Shown piece by piece: positions 1-10,453 of a DNA stretch of 54,513 bases. Within the stretch, counting starts at the first letter, position 1. Each line of letters starts with the position of its first letter. Location of the stretch: positions 1 to 54,513 of the forward strand of contig CAZWKI010000001.1 in assembly GCA_964634645.1 (NCBI GenBank), written 5' to 3'. Made by a program: the position numbers and the translations under genes. The notes under the pieces are model-generated. The model was not told the origin of the DNA. It saw nothing but the letters and a program-made list of their open reading frames with translations, and did no database searches. The DNA is from CAZWKI01 sp964634645. GTDB taxonomy: Bacteria > Patescibacteriota > Patescibacteriia > UBA1558 > S5-K13.

Positions 1-50
1 CGCACCAAGACAATTTTAAATTACGAATGATGAATTTTGAATTTTATGAA

Positions 51-76
51 ATACCCGAGATAAGGTGTTTTTTTGT
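51..76 (+). terminator. weak hairpin with long T tract
   Basis: ATACC (51-55) can pair with GGTGT (64-68, one G-T wobble) around an 8-nt loop, followed by a run of seven T, a G and seven more T. It would end plus-strand transcription entering from left of the window. The stem is short, so this is tentative. The DNA before it (about 10-50) is degenerate GAATTTT-type low-complexity spacer with no gene. Confidence 0.3.
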
Positions 77-110
77 TTTTTTAAAATTATAAAACTTAAA
101 ATATTTATGA

Positions 111-141
111 AAACTCGCTGATTTTATTCAGCGAGTTTTTT
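111..141. terminator. intrinsic terminator downstream of the glucan synthase gene
   Basis: AAACTCGCTGA (111-121) pairs perfectly with TCAGCGAGTTT (128-138) around a 6-nt loop, with a T run to 141 on the plus strand. Read on the minus strand the hairpin is followed by TTTTCAT, so it can also end the minus-strand gene whose stop lies at 175. A bidirectional terminator is the simplest reading. Confidence 0.75.
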
Positions 142-174
142 GTATAAACATAAGTATATAAAACTTGAAAATTT

Positions 175-3100
175 TTAATTATCAATAGATTTATTTCTTA
201 AAAATTTCAATACAACACAGTGTGTTTTTCCATCATCTATGAATGGAATTTTGTTTTTTTCCATTCTGATATTATCCAACCAAATCAATATATTATTTGT
301 ATTACCTAATTCATCTTCAATTGATTCATGGGCTTCATAATTTATTTCATAAAAAGCTTTTCCACATTTAATTTCTACTTTAAATGAATTCCAGTCAGAA
401 GGTATGGATGGGTTAAATATCAATTCATTATTAATTTTTTTTATACCAAGCATAAATTCTAGAATTGTTATATACATAGCGCCAGATGAAGCTGTATACC
501 AAGTCCAACCAGCTCTACCCGGGTATGTTGGTTGCGAATAAATGTCAGCTGCAACAACATATGGTTCACCTCTATAAATATCAACCTTTTTGTTTGTATT
601 GGTTCGTTTTAAGGGATTTACTGAATCCAAAATTATTTTTCCATCAGAAGAATTTCCAGAGGCAAAAAATGCTTGCGCCAACCATAGGGCGGCATGATTG
701 TATTGAGATCCATTTTCTCTTACTCCTGGTGGATATTCTGATATTGTTCCTAGGTAGGCAGTATCAGATGTTAGGGGTGGGCTTATCAGTGGAGTATGAC
801 CCTCGTTTATTTTCAATTCTTTTTTTGCAGATTCAAGTGCTTCTAAGCTTTTTGGAGAATTCGGGTTTACAAAGTATGACCAAGATTGACAAATGGAATC
901 AATTTTTAATTCTTTTCTCTTGTTTGTACCTATTGGTATGCCTGAATCTGTATAAGCGCGGATATACCATTTTTCGTCCCATCCATGTTTTTCTATGGCT
1001 TCTTGATAATTTTCAATATATTTTTTGTATTTATTGGCTTTATCAATATCATTTTTTTTGTTTGCCATTTTTGACATAATTTCTAAAACATAAATTGTCA
1101 TCCATGCCAACCATATGCTTTCACCCTTACCGTCTGTACCAACATTATTCATAGCATCATTCCAGTCGGCGGCACCAATAAGTGGCAAGCCATGAAAACC
1201 TTTTGTCAAAGAGTATTCTATTGCAAGAATACAATGATTATATAAAGTATCCGATTTATAACTTTTATTAAATATTCCAACAACACTTTGATTGTTGTTT
1301 TCATTTGGTGTAATTCCTTCTAGGAAAGCAATTTTTTCTTCTAAAATATTTTCATCACCTGTAAATTCAATATATTTATTAACAACGTATGGTAACCAGA
1401 GTTGATGATCGGACAAACGCGTTCTAGCACCAAAGCAGTTGTTTGGGTGCCACCATGACAAAACATCTCCTTCTTTGAATTGATGAGCAGCACATTCTAT
1501 TATATGAGAACGTACCCAATTTGTATCAATCCAAAGCATGGCCATGGCGTCTTGAAGTTGATCACGAAAACCAAATGCCCCACTAATTTGATAGAAACCA
1601 GATTTACCCAAAATTCTTGAAGTTAGTGTTTGATATAAAAGAAGTTTATTAAACAAAACAGAGAGCTCTTTATCTGGTAGGTCTACTTTTACTTGTGGTA
1701 AATTATTCCAGAAAGTATTTATTTCAGAACTTGTTTTTTCTTCAGAGTTTTTGATATTAATTTTTGATATTAAAAGTTCTGCTTCTTTTTGCGATTCTGC
1801 TTCACCCAAAAACAAGACAATACTTTTTTCTTCTTGCGGGTCTAGAGTAATTTGTTTTGACAGAGCGATACACGGCTCATCTATATATTTTTGATTGGAT
1901 GAGAGTTTTTCTCTATTGCATGCAACGGGTGATCTTGGATCAAAATTTTTGCCTAAAAATTCTTTTTTTGATAATGAAAAGCTGTCTGCTCCTTGAGATA
2001 TTCCAGCAAAAGCAAATCCAGTTGAAACTGTTTTGTGGAAAGCTTGTTCTGCTAAAATAGTGTTATTTTTAAAAACCGAAAAAGCAATGTGTTTTTTGCT
2101 TTGCCAAGGATTAATTCCAAGCAATAATTCAAAATAAGAAAAAATTGTAAGATGACGTTTTATATCGGATTCATTTTTTATTTTTAAACAAAAATATTTT
2201 ATAGGTTTTTTTATGTGGACTTGAAGTTTTAGGTCCATTGATAGTTTTTCCTGGAGTGTTTTATAAGATGAATAACCTTGACCATGAGCTATTTCATAAT
2301 AAGCATCTAGTGGTCCAACAATTGGTAGTGGACTAAAGAGTTTTCCAGATTTGTCATCTCTTATATATATGGCCTCTGATACACTGGTTGACAAAGGATC
2401 ATTGTAAGCAACGGTAAGTTTATTTTCATGACTATTCCTTGCCCAAGTGAACGAAGAACCTCTGTCAGTAGAAACAAATCCTATATTTTCATTTGCTACT
2501 ATATTAGACCATGGTACAGGGGGTCTTTTTTTTGGTGATATCTGTATAATGTATTCAGATTTTTGTTCATTATAAGCGCCATAACCATTATCAAAAATAA
2601 GTTTTTGCGAATTATTTTTTTTGAGAATATTATATTTTGATTTTTTTATGGAAAGTTTGTGTTCGGTTATTAATTTTGGAGGGAGACTAATCTTGGTATT
2701 TTTTTGTAATGCCTTAAGGGCGTCTGATAAATTTTGTTTTTTTGTGTCTATATATATAGTAGAGGCAGTAATCAAGGTTTTTCTTTCTTCTATAGAAAAT
2801 TGATCAGCTCTTATGTGAACAATTTCACCTAAAGAAACGGGCTTTTTTTCTTGATGTTTTCTAAGTAAAAAGTCTATTTCATCTTCGAATGTTTTTAGGT
2901 AACCGCCAACATGTTGATTGAAGATTATAATATCAATATCAATGCCCTTATAAATAAAATAATCTCTACACAACAAAAGCTGTTTTATTATAGATAAATG
3001 TGAGACATCAGACACAGATATGAGTATTATTGGTGAATTGCCAGAGATTCTACATTTCCATAACGCATTTATAAGAGGAGGGTTTCCGGTGTTTAATATA

Positions 3101-6100
3101 TTTTGAGAGCATTCAGAATGATTTATTAGATGTGAGGCCAAAGAAGAGAAAATATTTGCTTGTCCAGACGATATTCCAAGTGTAGCAAGTGTGTTTCCGC
3201 CAAAATAGTCTGCTTTTGATATAATTTTGTGACTTACGCTTTCCAAGCGCAGAGGTTTTAATGTGCTCATAAGTGTGTTTTTGGAGTTTGCTATAGCAAT
3301 CACTAAACTTATTCGACAAGATTCTCCGGGCTTGAGCGTTATTTGAGTTACAAAACCAGCTACTGTATCAATTGCAAATTGAGGAGTTTCAGCATTTGCC
3401 CTTTCTATATTGTGTATTATTGTAGGATTGTTTTTTTGGGCCGGTGAACCAAAGAAAATTTCTTTACTTCTTATAGAATACAAAAGATTAGGTTTTTTAG
3501 ATGAATTTAATAAAAATCCACCATAAATCATTTTATTTTTATCCCTAGGATCATGACGTGATGCTATGATTAATCTATTTTCCCAAAGAGATTCAGATTT
3601 TACAAAAAGTTTTTCATAATTGGGATGTGAAGACTCTTGAATTTTTTGCATAAGAGAAATATCTGAACAATTTGCGATAATTAGATTTGCTGTTTCTGTT
3701 CTATTGTTTGATATGTTTAGTTCTCTTATTTCTATATTATTATTTGTTGGAACAGTTATAGATAAAGAAGAAGAAATTCCTTCATATGTTTTTTTGAACA
3801 CAACCAACTCTTCCCCAACAGATAAACTATTTTTTTCGCCGTCTGTCCTTGTCGGCATATATGTTGGTGACCACAACGCATTGCGAGATTTATCAAAAAG
3901 ATAAAAAAATGAACCATAATTTTCTGCAATTAAATCATCACACGAATGTGTCAAATTTATATTTTCAAGTTTACTATTTCCAGCACCCGTATTTGTAATG
4001 TGTACATGATATGATCCATTGGAAATAAATTTTGAATAACAATGTTTTGTTTTTGTGGCCACGTACTGTTGAGGTGATTTTTTTTCTAGTAATTGCAAGT
4101 TTTTGTTTCCAATAGATGGGGCTGTTATATTTATTTTTTCAGCAGTTGGACTATCCGGCATTTTTTCTTCTAACAATTGATTTATTATGGTTATTTCTGG
4201 ATAAGAATTTATCATTTTTCTTATGAATCCATCTTTAATAATATTAACAATAGACAAAAGAATAAATCCTTGGTGATGTGCGTAATAAATCTTAGATATT
4301 TTTCCAGATTCATTTGGATTTGTAATTTTTTTTGAATAATCAATAGAATCATAAAAACCATAATGTCCAAAGGCCCCTTCTTTTATAAGTGTTTTCAAAT
4401 TCTTTATAGCTGATTTAGGATCAAGATAAAGAGATAGCGCTGTAGTATATGGAGACACTATGCAAAATTTAGATAAATCTCTTTTATAGCCAATTGATGA
4501 ATCACCAAATGCTTGATAATGATAATCACCATCCTCATTCATTATAGACGAAGCAGATTCTCCCATTCCCCAAGGAATTGAAAATTTCTTTGCAAATTTT
4601 TTGTGTGAGTTTATAGCGCGTATTGCTGAAGAGCCCCAAAAGCTCTTTCGAGGGACATCGAAATAAATAAGTGTTCCAAGGTATTCAAATAAAGAGCCAG
4701 CCCAAGAGGCAGCTAAGACCTCAGATGTTCTAGATTTTATAATTTTTCTTCCCAAAAATGACCAGTGCTTGGCAGGTGCACTTCTTTTTATTATTCCAAC
4801 AATGCTTACAGAATTTGCTTCAGAGGCAAGTATGTCATAAAAAGATTCATCTAAGCTATCCAGTAAAACATTATAGCCCCCGTGAAATAAACCCCTTTCT
4901 TTGTCATATAAAAATTCAAAATCCATTTCATCAAAATAAGCTCTTGCCCTTTCAGATGTTTTTAAAAGTTGTTTGCGTACAATGCATGCTTTTTCTTCTG
5001 AATTGCTAAGCCTAAATAAAACCTCTTCAAACCATTCAAGAGCCTGTTTTTTTTCTGTAGTAGAAAGTGATGACAGTATTATTGATTTTTTAATTGCAAT
5101 TTTTTCTATTTCTTCTCTTTTTTTACCGCTTGATAACTCTTCAAGACTTGGAACTTTTTTTAATAAATAATATAAATTAAGATATATATTTTTTACTTCT
5201 TCGTTATTTATAATAAATGAAGGCGCCTTATGTATTGCATAGCCACAATAATCTTCTATTTTTTTACAAAACTCCGAAGATATTTTTTTAATATTTTGAG
5301 TGGCAATAAAAATTTTCTCTATTGTATTGTTTTTGTCTTCTATTCTTAGAGCATAAAGCATATCTTTGATCTCGATGATATAAGCATTGATTTTGGGGAA
5401 AATATCTTCATAATAATCAAGATCAATATTTTCATTTTGTATTTTTTTGATAATTAATGAACGACAAGTGGAGATAATTTTTAGAATTTTTTCAAGAATA
5501 AGTTTTTGTTTTTTGGGAAGATTTTTTTGTTTGAGTGTATTTTTGCAAATATCAAATAGAACAGAAAGACCAGAGTCAAGTCCAAGTATAGAATCTTTAG
5601 AAATAAGTGGGGATTCAATTGTGTTTTCAATTGATCCACATAGGGCCAAAAAAGACAAAGAAAGATTTGCACTATCAACACTAGATATATATTTTGGCAA
5701 TAATGGTGTTAATTTTTTTAGTTCGTACCAATTGTAGAAATGTCCCCTGTAGCGCTCCACACCAGAAAGACTTTCAAAAGCTCTGTCAACTCTATTTGCA
5801 AAATCAGTTATTGTGCCTATACCCAAATTTCTTGCAGAAGACAAAGAAAGAAGATACATACCAAGATTTGTGGGCGATAAACCAATACCATAGGGGTTGA
5901 TTTTTTTTATAGGAATTTCTTGAAAATGATCTGGCACAAGCCAGTGCGTTTTTTCTGTTACCAAATCCGTGTAAAACCAATAAGTTCTAATGGCTATTTT
6001 TCTAAGAAGAAAATCGTCTTTTCTTTTTAGTTCAACCTTATTTTTGAATTGATAACTAAGCAAGGCAGCAAAAATAGGTGCCAAAATCCACAATAGCAGC

Positions 6101-8982
6101 CATGTAAAAATAATAAATTCTTGATTTATTAATTTAATATTATAAATGAAGTATAGGAATAAAATGAAAGAAATAATTAAGCCACGCCACATGAAGAGTA
6201 TAAATGTTTTTAATCCAGAATTTGATTTCCAGGCCGTTTCATAGGCGGTTTGCCATTCTAATAACTTTTTTTTAGAAATAAACATTCTCCACAAACTAGT
6301 AAAGATTGCATCTATATGGACAATGGCAAAATTTAAAACAAAAATTCCATAAAATATAGTTTTAATTAAGGCATAAAAAAATTCTTTTATTGTTGTTTTT
6401 ATTCTATATTTTAAATTTATTTTTTTATTAAGTGATGTTATTATTTTTATGCTATTTATTAATGCAGAAAATATAACATTGGATCCTATTGTTGTTAGGA
6501 CTATTATGCTCCAAAGTAATATGCTGGGCGGATAAAACATTGAAAAATATATACCAAAAACTATTATTATTGGTAATATGCTTCTACGTAAATTATCAAA
6601 AATTCTCCAACGATCTATTGCGGGAAAGCCACTTCCCCTTTTTGTAAACAACCATTTCATAATTTGCCAATCTCCACGAATCCACCTATGAGATCGTTTC
6701 ATGTATTCACAATAATTTGAAGGAAAGCCTTCAAATACATAAGCTTCGTTTGTAACGCCTACGCGCGCATAAAGACCTTCAAGTAAATCATGGCTCAAAA
6801 CACTGTTTTCTGGTATTTTGTCTGCCATTGTTTTTTCTACAATATCAATATCATATATGCCCTTTCCATGAAAAATTCCCTTTTTAAATAAGTTTTGTTG
6901 CAAATCAGAGGTCTGCCAGGAATAAGAGTCTATACCAGGGAAATTTCCAAATAATCGAGAGAAAATAGATTTCGAGCTGTCTGCAAATCGTAGAGCAATT
7001 TTTGGTTCAATAATGCCATAACCCTTTGTTACAAGCATTTTTTGAGAATCAACAAGAGCTTTATTGAGCGGATGATCTATTGTGCCAATGAGTTTTTGGG
7101 CACCAAGACTTGTCAGTTCGCTATCCTCATCTATAGTAATAACAAATTTTACAAAACCAAAGGCCGATATTTTTTTATTAGCATTATCGATATAGGAAGT
7201 ATTCTTGTTTCTTAGAAGATTGTTGAATTCTCTTAGTTTGCCGCGTTTTCTTTCCCAACCCATAAATTTTTTTTCAGTTTCATTCCAAATGCGTTTACGA
7301 TAAAACATTGAAAAGCGAGGAGTCTTGCAAGGATATTTATTGTTGAGTTTAGCAATTTCAATTTTCATTTTTTCAACCATTTCAGAGTCCTTATCTTCTG
7401 TTTCTTTGTTTCCATCTTGAAAATCCATAAGAGCGGCAAAAAATATGTCTGGATCTTTGTTCACTATATAATTTGTTTCCAATTTTTTTATTAATTTTTT
7501 TGTTGATTCTTCATTTCTAAACATTGATGGCATTACTAGGAATGTTCTTCTTTTTTCCCCCACTCCATTTTCAAGATTTAGGGATGGGAGAATATGTGGA
7601 TTTAATAATTTTGTAAAAATAAAATGTGAAATCGTAGTAGCAATTTCAGAAGAGACCAGTAGACCAAAAATTAATGTGAATATGGTTTTTGAAATTTCAA
7701 GATTGTAGGGTAGATTTAAAACAAACAAAAATATTGTTAATAGGAGTGTTGTAAAGACAAAGATAGTAAAATAAAATAGCGTTGAGTTTTTAAATATTTT
7801 GCGACGAATAAATTCTATAATTGTTTCTCTATAAGAAAACTTTTTTTCAAGTTCCGACAAACCATCATCAATCAAAAAATAACCAACATGATTAGCTCTT
7901 GCGCTATTTGAATTGTTTTTTTCGTTTTTATTTAATTGAGCTAATTTTATTGCTTCTTTTGCTATTTCTATGTCGTGTATACCAACACGATCAGCTATAC
8001 GAATGATAGATCTATGATACATGCCACGTGTTTCATCTGAGATAGTTTCAAAAATTTCAGCTGGATCTTGAGAAAGTATTTTATCAATTGCATTTAATGA
8101 TTTGGATATTTTATACCATCTTACGTGGGTTAACCACCTTAAACTATTTACTGAATTGGTAATTGTTTTGGTATGAACCCGCTCTGTTTTTATTATTTGA
8201 TTTGATAATTGAGTGTGGCTGTTTCCTTGTCTATAAAGTGTTAATTTGAGCCATTTACTAATAATTCTAAAATCTTTGTCATTTCCAGATTGAGTGATTT
8301 GTTCTAATAGGTGATGACTAAAACTTAATGGAACAATTTTGTATTTTTCTGCCAATAGAAGAGTAATTTTACTTAGATTTTTAGGGTCGTTTTTTCTTTT
8401 TAGAGTTTTAGATATTTTTAAAAACCATTTTTCAGCATCGTCTTTGCTTTCAAGAGTAATGAGATTGTGTTTTATAATTTTGAATATTTCTTCAATTAAA
8501 ACGAGTCGTAACATATCTGGAAAAATATCTAATTCTCGAATTGATAATGGGGCATAGCGTTGGTAGCTCAATAAAAAGTTTATTAGGTTTTCTCGATTAA
8601 TTTCTGCCTTACTTAGTTTTACAAATTCCTTTGCTATAATATATGTTCTAGGATATGTTTTATTTTCTATATATTCCATTTGTGGAATATGTAGTATTTT
8701 TTTATTTTTACAACGTTCTTCGATTTCTGTCAGAGCATTATTAATTATATAAGGAAAGTTGTCAAACAAAACCTCAAGGCTTTGATTTGAATCCCCATTT
8801 TTTAACACAATTTCTGTTAAAATTTTGTATGAATTACGGACTTGTATTATTTCTAATTTTATTTGTCTTAAAAAAGACGAAACATTTTTTTCATCAAAAG
8901 AAAGTTGAATTTTTGATGAAAGGTTTCTTGCTAACCTTTCAATAGAGTTATTTATAGGGGTTTTTTCTTTTTTTATTTTCAT
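175..8982 (-). CDS. ndvB: cyclic beta-1,2-glucan synthase-like protein (NdvB type)
   Basis: Giant 2935-residue membrane enzyme, close in size and order to cyclic beta-1,2-glucan synthases of rhizobia and Brucella. Visible parts: an N-terminal region of about 400 residues; a membrane segment pair near 400-460; a GT84 glycosyltransferase domain with the acidic motif TIDEDSEL near 614 and HRWIRGDWQ near 764; several membrane segments at about 800-980; a glycoamylase-like domain around 1400-1560 (AASWAGSLFEYL, YHYQAFGDSS); and a C-terminal GH94 (GT36) phosphorylase-like half with GAADWNDAMN near 2605, which carries the family's catalytic aspartate. The gene starts 50 bp after the stop of the LysM/M23 hydrolase on the same strand, so the two may be cotranscribed in envelope work. 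Product linkage (beta-1,2 glucan) is inferred from family only. The reading frame is intact. Such a large polysaccharide synthase is unusual in a reduced CPR-type genome. Confidence 0.88.
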   Translation of the reverse strand: MKIKKEKTPINNSIERLARNLSSKIQLSFDEKNVSSFLRQIKLEIIQVRNSYKILTEIVLKNGDSNQSLEVLFDNFPYIINNALTEIEERCKNKKILHIPQMEYIENKTYPRTYIIAKEFVKLSKAEINRENLINFLLSYQRYAPLSIRELDIFPDMLRLVLIEEIFKIIKHNLITLESKDDAEKWFLKISKTLKRKNDPKNLSKITLLLAEKYKIVPLSFSHHLLEQITQSGNDKDFRIISKWLKLTLYRQGNSHTQLSNQIIKTERVHTKTITNSVNSLRWLTHVRWYKISKSLNAIDKILSQDPAEIFETISDETRGMYHRSIIRIADRVGIHDIEIAKEAIKLAQLNKNEKNNSNSARANHVGYFLIDDGLSELEKKFSYRETIIEFIRRKIFKNSTLFYFTIFVFTTLLLTIFLFVLNLPYNLEISKTIFTLIFGLLVSSEIATTISHFIFTKLLNPHILPSLNLENGVGEKRRTFLVMPSMFRNEESTKKLIKKLETNYIVNKDPDIFFAALMDFQDGNKETEDKDSEMVEKMKIEIAKLNNKYPCKTPRFSMFYRKRIWNETEKKFMGWERKRGKLREFNNLLRNKNTSYIDNANKKISAFGFVKFVITIDEDSELTSLGAQKLIGTIDHPLNKALVDSQKMLVTKGYGIIEPKIALRFADSSKSIFSRLFGNFPGIDSYSWQTSDLQQNLFKKGIFHGKGIYDIDIVEKTMADKIPENSVLSHDLLEGLYARVGVTNEAYVFEGFPSNYCEYMKRSHRWIRGDWQIMKWLFTKRGSGFPAIDRWRIFDNLRRSILPIIIVFGIYFSMFYPPSILLWSIIVLTTIGSNVIFSALINSIKIITSLNKKINLKYRIKTTIKEFFYALIKTIFYGIFVLNFAIVHIDAIFTSLWRMFISKKKLLEWQTAYETAWKSNSGLKTFILFMWRGLIISFILFLYFIYNIKLINQEFIIFTWLLLWILAPIFAALLSYQFKNKVELKRKDDFLLRKIAIRTYWFYTDLVTEKTHWLVPDHFQEIPIKKINPYGIGLSPTNLGMYLLSLSSARNLGIGTITDFANRVDRAFESLSGVERYRGHFYNWYELKKLTPLLPKYISSVDSANLSLSFLALCGSIENTIESPLISKDSILGLDSGLSVLFDICKNTLKQKNLPKKQKLILEKILKIISTCRSLIIKKIQNENIDLDYYEDIFPKINAYIIEIKDMLYALRIEDKNNTIEKIFIATQNIKKISSEFCKKIEDYCGYAIHKAPSFIINNEEVKNIYLNLYYLLKKVPSLEELSSGKKREEIEKIAIKKSIILSSLSTTEKKQALEWFEEVLFRLSNSEEKACIVRKQLLKTSERARAYFDEMDFEFLYDKERGLFHGGYNVLLDSLDESFYDILASEANSVSIVGIIKRSAPAKHWSFLGRKIIKSRTSEVLAASWAGSLFEYLGTLIYFDVPRKSFWGSSAIRAINSHKKFAKKFSIPWGMGESASSIMNEDGDYHYQAFGDSSIGYKRDLSKFCIVSPYTTALSLYLDPKSAIKNLKTLIKEGAFGHYGFYDSIDYSKKITNPNESGKISKIYYAHHQGFILLSIVNIIKDGFIRKMINSYPEITIINQLLEEKMPDSPTAEKINITAPSIGNKNLQLLEKKSPQQYVATKTKHCYSKFISNGSYHVHITNTGAGNSKLENINLTHSCDDLIAENYGSFFYLFDKSRNALWSPTYMPTRTDGEKNSLSVGEELVVFKKTYEGISSSLSITVPTNNNIEIRELNISNNRTETANLIIANCSDISLMQKIQESSHPNYEKLFVKSESLWENRLIIASRHDPRDKNKMIYGGFLLNSSKKPNLLYSIRSKEIFFGSPAQKNNPTIIHNIERANAETPQFAIDTVAGFVTQITLKPGESCRISLVIAIANSKNTLMSTLKPLRLESVSHKIISKADYFGGNTLATLGISSGQANIFSSLASHLINHSECSQNILNTGNPPLINALWKCRISGNSPIILISVSDVSHLSIIKQLLLCRDYFIYKGIDIDIIIFNQHVGGYLKTFEDEIDFLLRKHQEKKPVSLGEIVHIRADQFSIEERKTLITASTIYIDTKKQNLSDALKALQKNTKISLPPKLITEHKLSIKKSKYNILKKNNSQKLIFDNGYGAYNEQKSEYIIQISPKKRPPVPWSNIVANENIGFVSTDRGSSFTWARNSHENKLTVAYNDPLSTSVSEAIYIRDDKSGKLFSPLPIVGPLDAYYEIAHGQGYSSYKTLQEKLSMDLKLQVHIKKPIKYFCLKIKNESDIKRHLTIFSYFELLLGINPWQSKKHIAFSVFKNNTILAEQAFHKTVSTGFAFAGISQGADSFSLSKKEFLGKNFDPRSPVACNREKLSSNQKYIDEPCIALSKQITLDPQEEKSIVLFLGEAESQKEAELLISKINIKNSEEKTSSEINTFWNNLPQVKVDLPDKELSVLFNKLLLYQTLTSRILGKSGFYQISGAFGFRDQLQDAMAMLWIDTNWVRSHIIECAAHQFKEGDVLSWWHPNNCFGARTRLSDHQLWLPYVVNKYIEFTGDENILEEKIAFLEGITPNENNNQSVVGIFNKSYKSDTLYNHCILAIEYSLTKGFHGLPLIGAADWNDAMNNVGTDGKGESIWLAWMTIYVLEIMSKMANKKNDIDKANKYKKYIENYQEAIEKHGWDEKWYIRAYTDSGIPIGTNKRKELKIDSICQSWSYFVNPNSPKSLEALESAKKELKINEGHTPLISPPLTSDTAYLGTISEYPPGVRENGSQYNHAALWLAQAFFASGNSSDGKIILDSVNPLKRTNTNKKVDIYRGEPYVVAADIYSQPTYPGRAGWTWYTASSGAMYITILEFMLGIKKINNELIFNPSIPSDWNSFKVEIKCGKAFYEINYEAHESIEDELGNTNNILIWLDNIRMEKNKIPFIDDGKTHCVVLKFLRNKSIDN

Positions 8983-9032
8983 TAATAATATATTAAAATA
9001 TTAATTTTTCTAATAAATTATTGTTAATTAGA

Positions 9033-10136
9033 CTATCTTATATAGCCCAGAGGATTTACTTTTACACCACCCACTCTAACCTCAAAGTGTAAATGTGGAC
9101 CAGTTGATCTTCCGGTTGATCCCATTGCCATAATTACTTGTCCACGATTTACTTTTTCTCCCCTTTTTACATATAGTTGTGATGCGTGTGCATAAAGCGT
9201 TTTTATTCCATTTCCATGGTTTATAATAATATAGTATCCATATCCACCAGCATTCCAACCAGACACTTCAACGGTACCACTTTCAGCGGCATAAATTGCC
9301 GTTCCCTTTGGTCCAGCAATATCAATTGCAGGATGTCTCCATCCATAATATTGGCTTATTCTTCTTACGCCAGCTGGCCACAATAGTTTTGTTCCCGTGT
9401 TTGCTTGGGCAGCGCTTGGAATAGGTGAAACAACTTTGCTTACAGAGGCTATTTGTGTGGATATTGTTGTTGGTCTTACTCCCTCGGGTATTATTAATTC
9501 CTGGCCAATTTTTATTTGGGATTCAGAAGACAATTGATTTGCACTTATTATTTTATCAATGTCTGCTTTATATTTTTTTGCAATAGCGGCAATTGTGTCT
9601 CCGCGAACAATTTTATGAAGAACCCCAGTTGTTGGAAGTATTTTTATTGTTGCTCCGGGTTTTAATATGCTGCGTTCAGATAAATTATTACTCCACAAAA
9701 TCGTTGCTACACTTATATTAAATTTATGAGCAATACCGCTTATTGTATCGCCGCTTTCTATTGTATATTCTGTGACCTTGTTTCTATACATTGATTTAGC
9801 AAAAGCATCGCTAGATATATTTGTAGCTATGAGCGTTGATCCATAATCTGTTGTTGCAAGATAAGATTCATTTTCTGTATTACTATTATTTTCAGAGGAA
9901 CTTATTTGAGGGGTCGGCGCCTCTAATGCAAGTTGATTTGAGGCGTTGGGATTATTCAAAATAGCGGGACCAGTTTCTTCTATTAATTCTACGCTACTTA
10001 TAAATTGATTTTGTGAAAGAGGAATAATTTTTGCAAGTATTGAATTTTTTCCAAACTCTTCTGGGTTAGAAAGTTTCGCAAATAGATTATTTGTAATTGC
10101 CAAAATTGCAAAAGAAATAAAAAGAATATGGGGCAA
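9033..10136 (-). CDS. LysM-repeat M23 family metallopeptidase (murein hydrolase)
   Basis: Secreted or membrane-anchored peptidoglycan hydrolase. From the TTG at 10136 it has 367 residues: a hydrophobic segment (LPHILFISFAILAITNNLFA), a low-complexity linker, two LysM modules (VTEYTIESGDTISGIAHKF and VLHKIVRGDTIAAIAKKY) that bind glycan chains, and a C-terminal M23 LytM-type domain with zinc ligands HPAID, a YAHAS histidine and HLHFE, all intact. The family cleaves peptide cross-links of peptidoglycan. TTG is the first usual start, but the frame stays open upstream for about 89 more codons with membrane-protein-like sequence and a promoter stands just beyond, so the true start is probably near 10394 (see the next entry). 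Stop codon is TAG. The glucan synthase gene follows after 50 bp. Confidence 0.9.
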   Translation of the reverse strand: MPHILFISFAILAITNNLFAKLSNPEEFGKNSILAKIIPLSQNQFISSVELIEETGPAILNNPNASNQLALEAPTPQISSSENNSNTENESYLATTDYGSTLIATNISSDAFAKSMYRNKVTEYTIESGDTISGIAHKFNISVATILWSNNLSERSILKPGATIKILPTTGVLHKIVRGDTIAAIAKKYKADIDKIISANQLSSESQIKIGQELIIPEGVRPTTISTQIASVSKVVSPIPSAAQANTGTKLLWPAGVRRISQYYGWRHPAIDIAGPKGTAIYAAESGTVEVSGWNAGGYGYYIIINHGNGIKTLYAHASQLYVKRGEKVNRGQVIMAMGSTGRSTGPHLHFEVRVGGVKVNPLGYIR

Positions 10137-10403
10137 AAAGTGAGAAATGTTTTTTTCTTTGTCAGGAATTACCTTGAATGTAGAATTTTGTTCTTTTGTT
10201 TTTTTTATTTTTATTTTTATTATTAAATGATATATATAAAGAACTGGGTTTTTTAATATTTTTTTAAATATCCAAAAAATACCTAAACATATATATTTTA
10301 TAATCCAAAAAATACCAATTGCTATATATTTGGCCGATTTTATAACATAAATTGAAGAAAGTCCTAGAAAAGATTTTATTCTAGCAGTATTAATAGATTT
10401 TTT
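10137..10403 (-). other. probable N-terminal coding extension of the LysM/M23 gene, no canonical start
   Basis: In frame with the hydrolase, 89 codons upstream of the TTG at 10136 are free of stops (the next in-frame stop is TAA at 10406-10404). They read as a plausible membrane N-terminus, including IAIGIFWIIKYICLGIFWIF and then a charged linker leading into the hydrophobic segment. There is no in-frame ATG, GTG or TTG. The best candidate is ATT at 10394-10392, about 25 nt downstream of a good promoter. M23 proteins of related organisms often carry such an N-terminus (from memory). A noncanonical ATT start or a base-call error near 10395-10410 are the two explanations. Confidence 0.55.
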
Positions 10404-10424
10404 TTAATTTTTATACGTGATTTT

Positions 10425-10453
10425 ATAATAAAATATATTCTGATTTTGGTCAA
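10425..10453 (-). promoter_or_regulatory. sigma70-type promoter for the LysM/M23 gene
   Basis: On the minus strand TTGACC (10453-10448), a 17-nt spacer and TATTAT (10430-10425) match the housekeeping consensus well. The predicted start of transcription, near 10418, lies only about 25 nt before the candidate ATT start and about 280 nt before the TTG. The -35 box overlaps the palindrome GTCAATTGAC (10449-10458), whose other half gives a plus-strand TTGACA. Confidence 0.65.

Noticed and set aside
1..7. CGCACCA at the left edge as the 3' end of a plus-strand tRNA
   Set aside because: Seven bases ending in ACCA are too few; no acceptor or T-stem partner can be seen.
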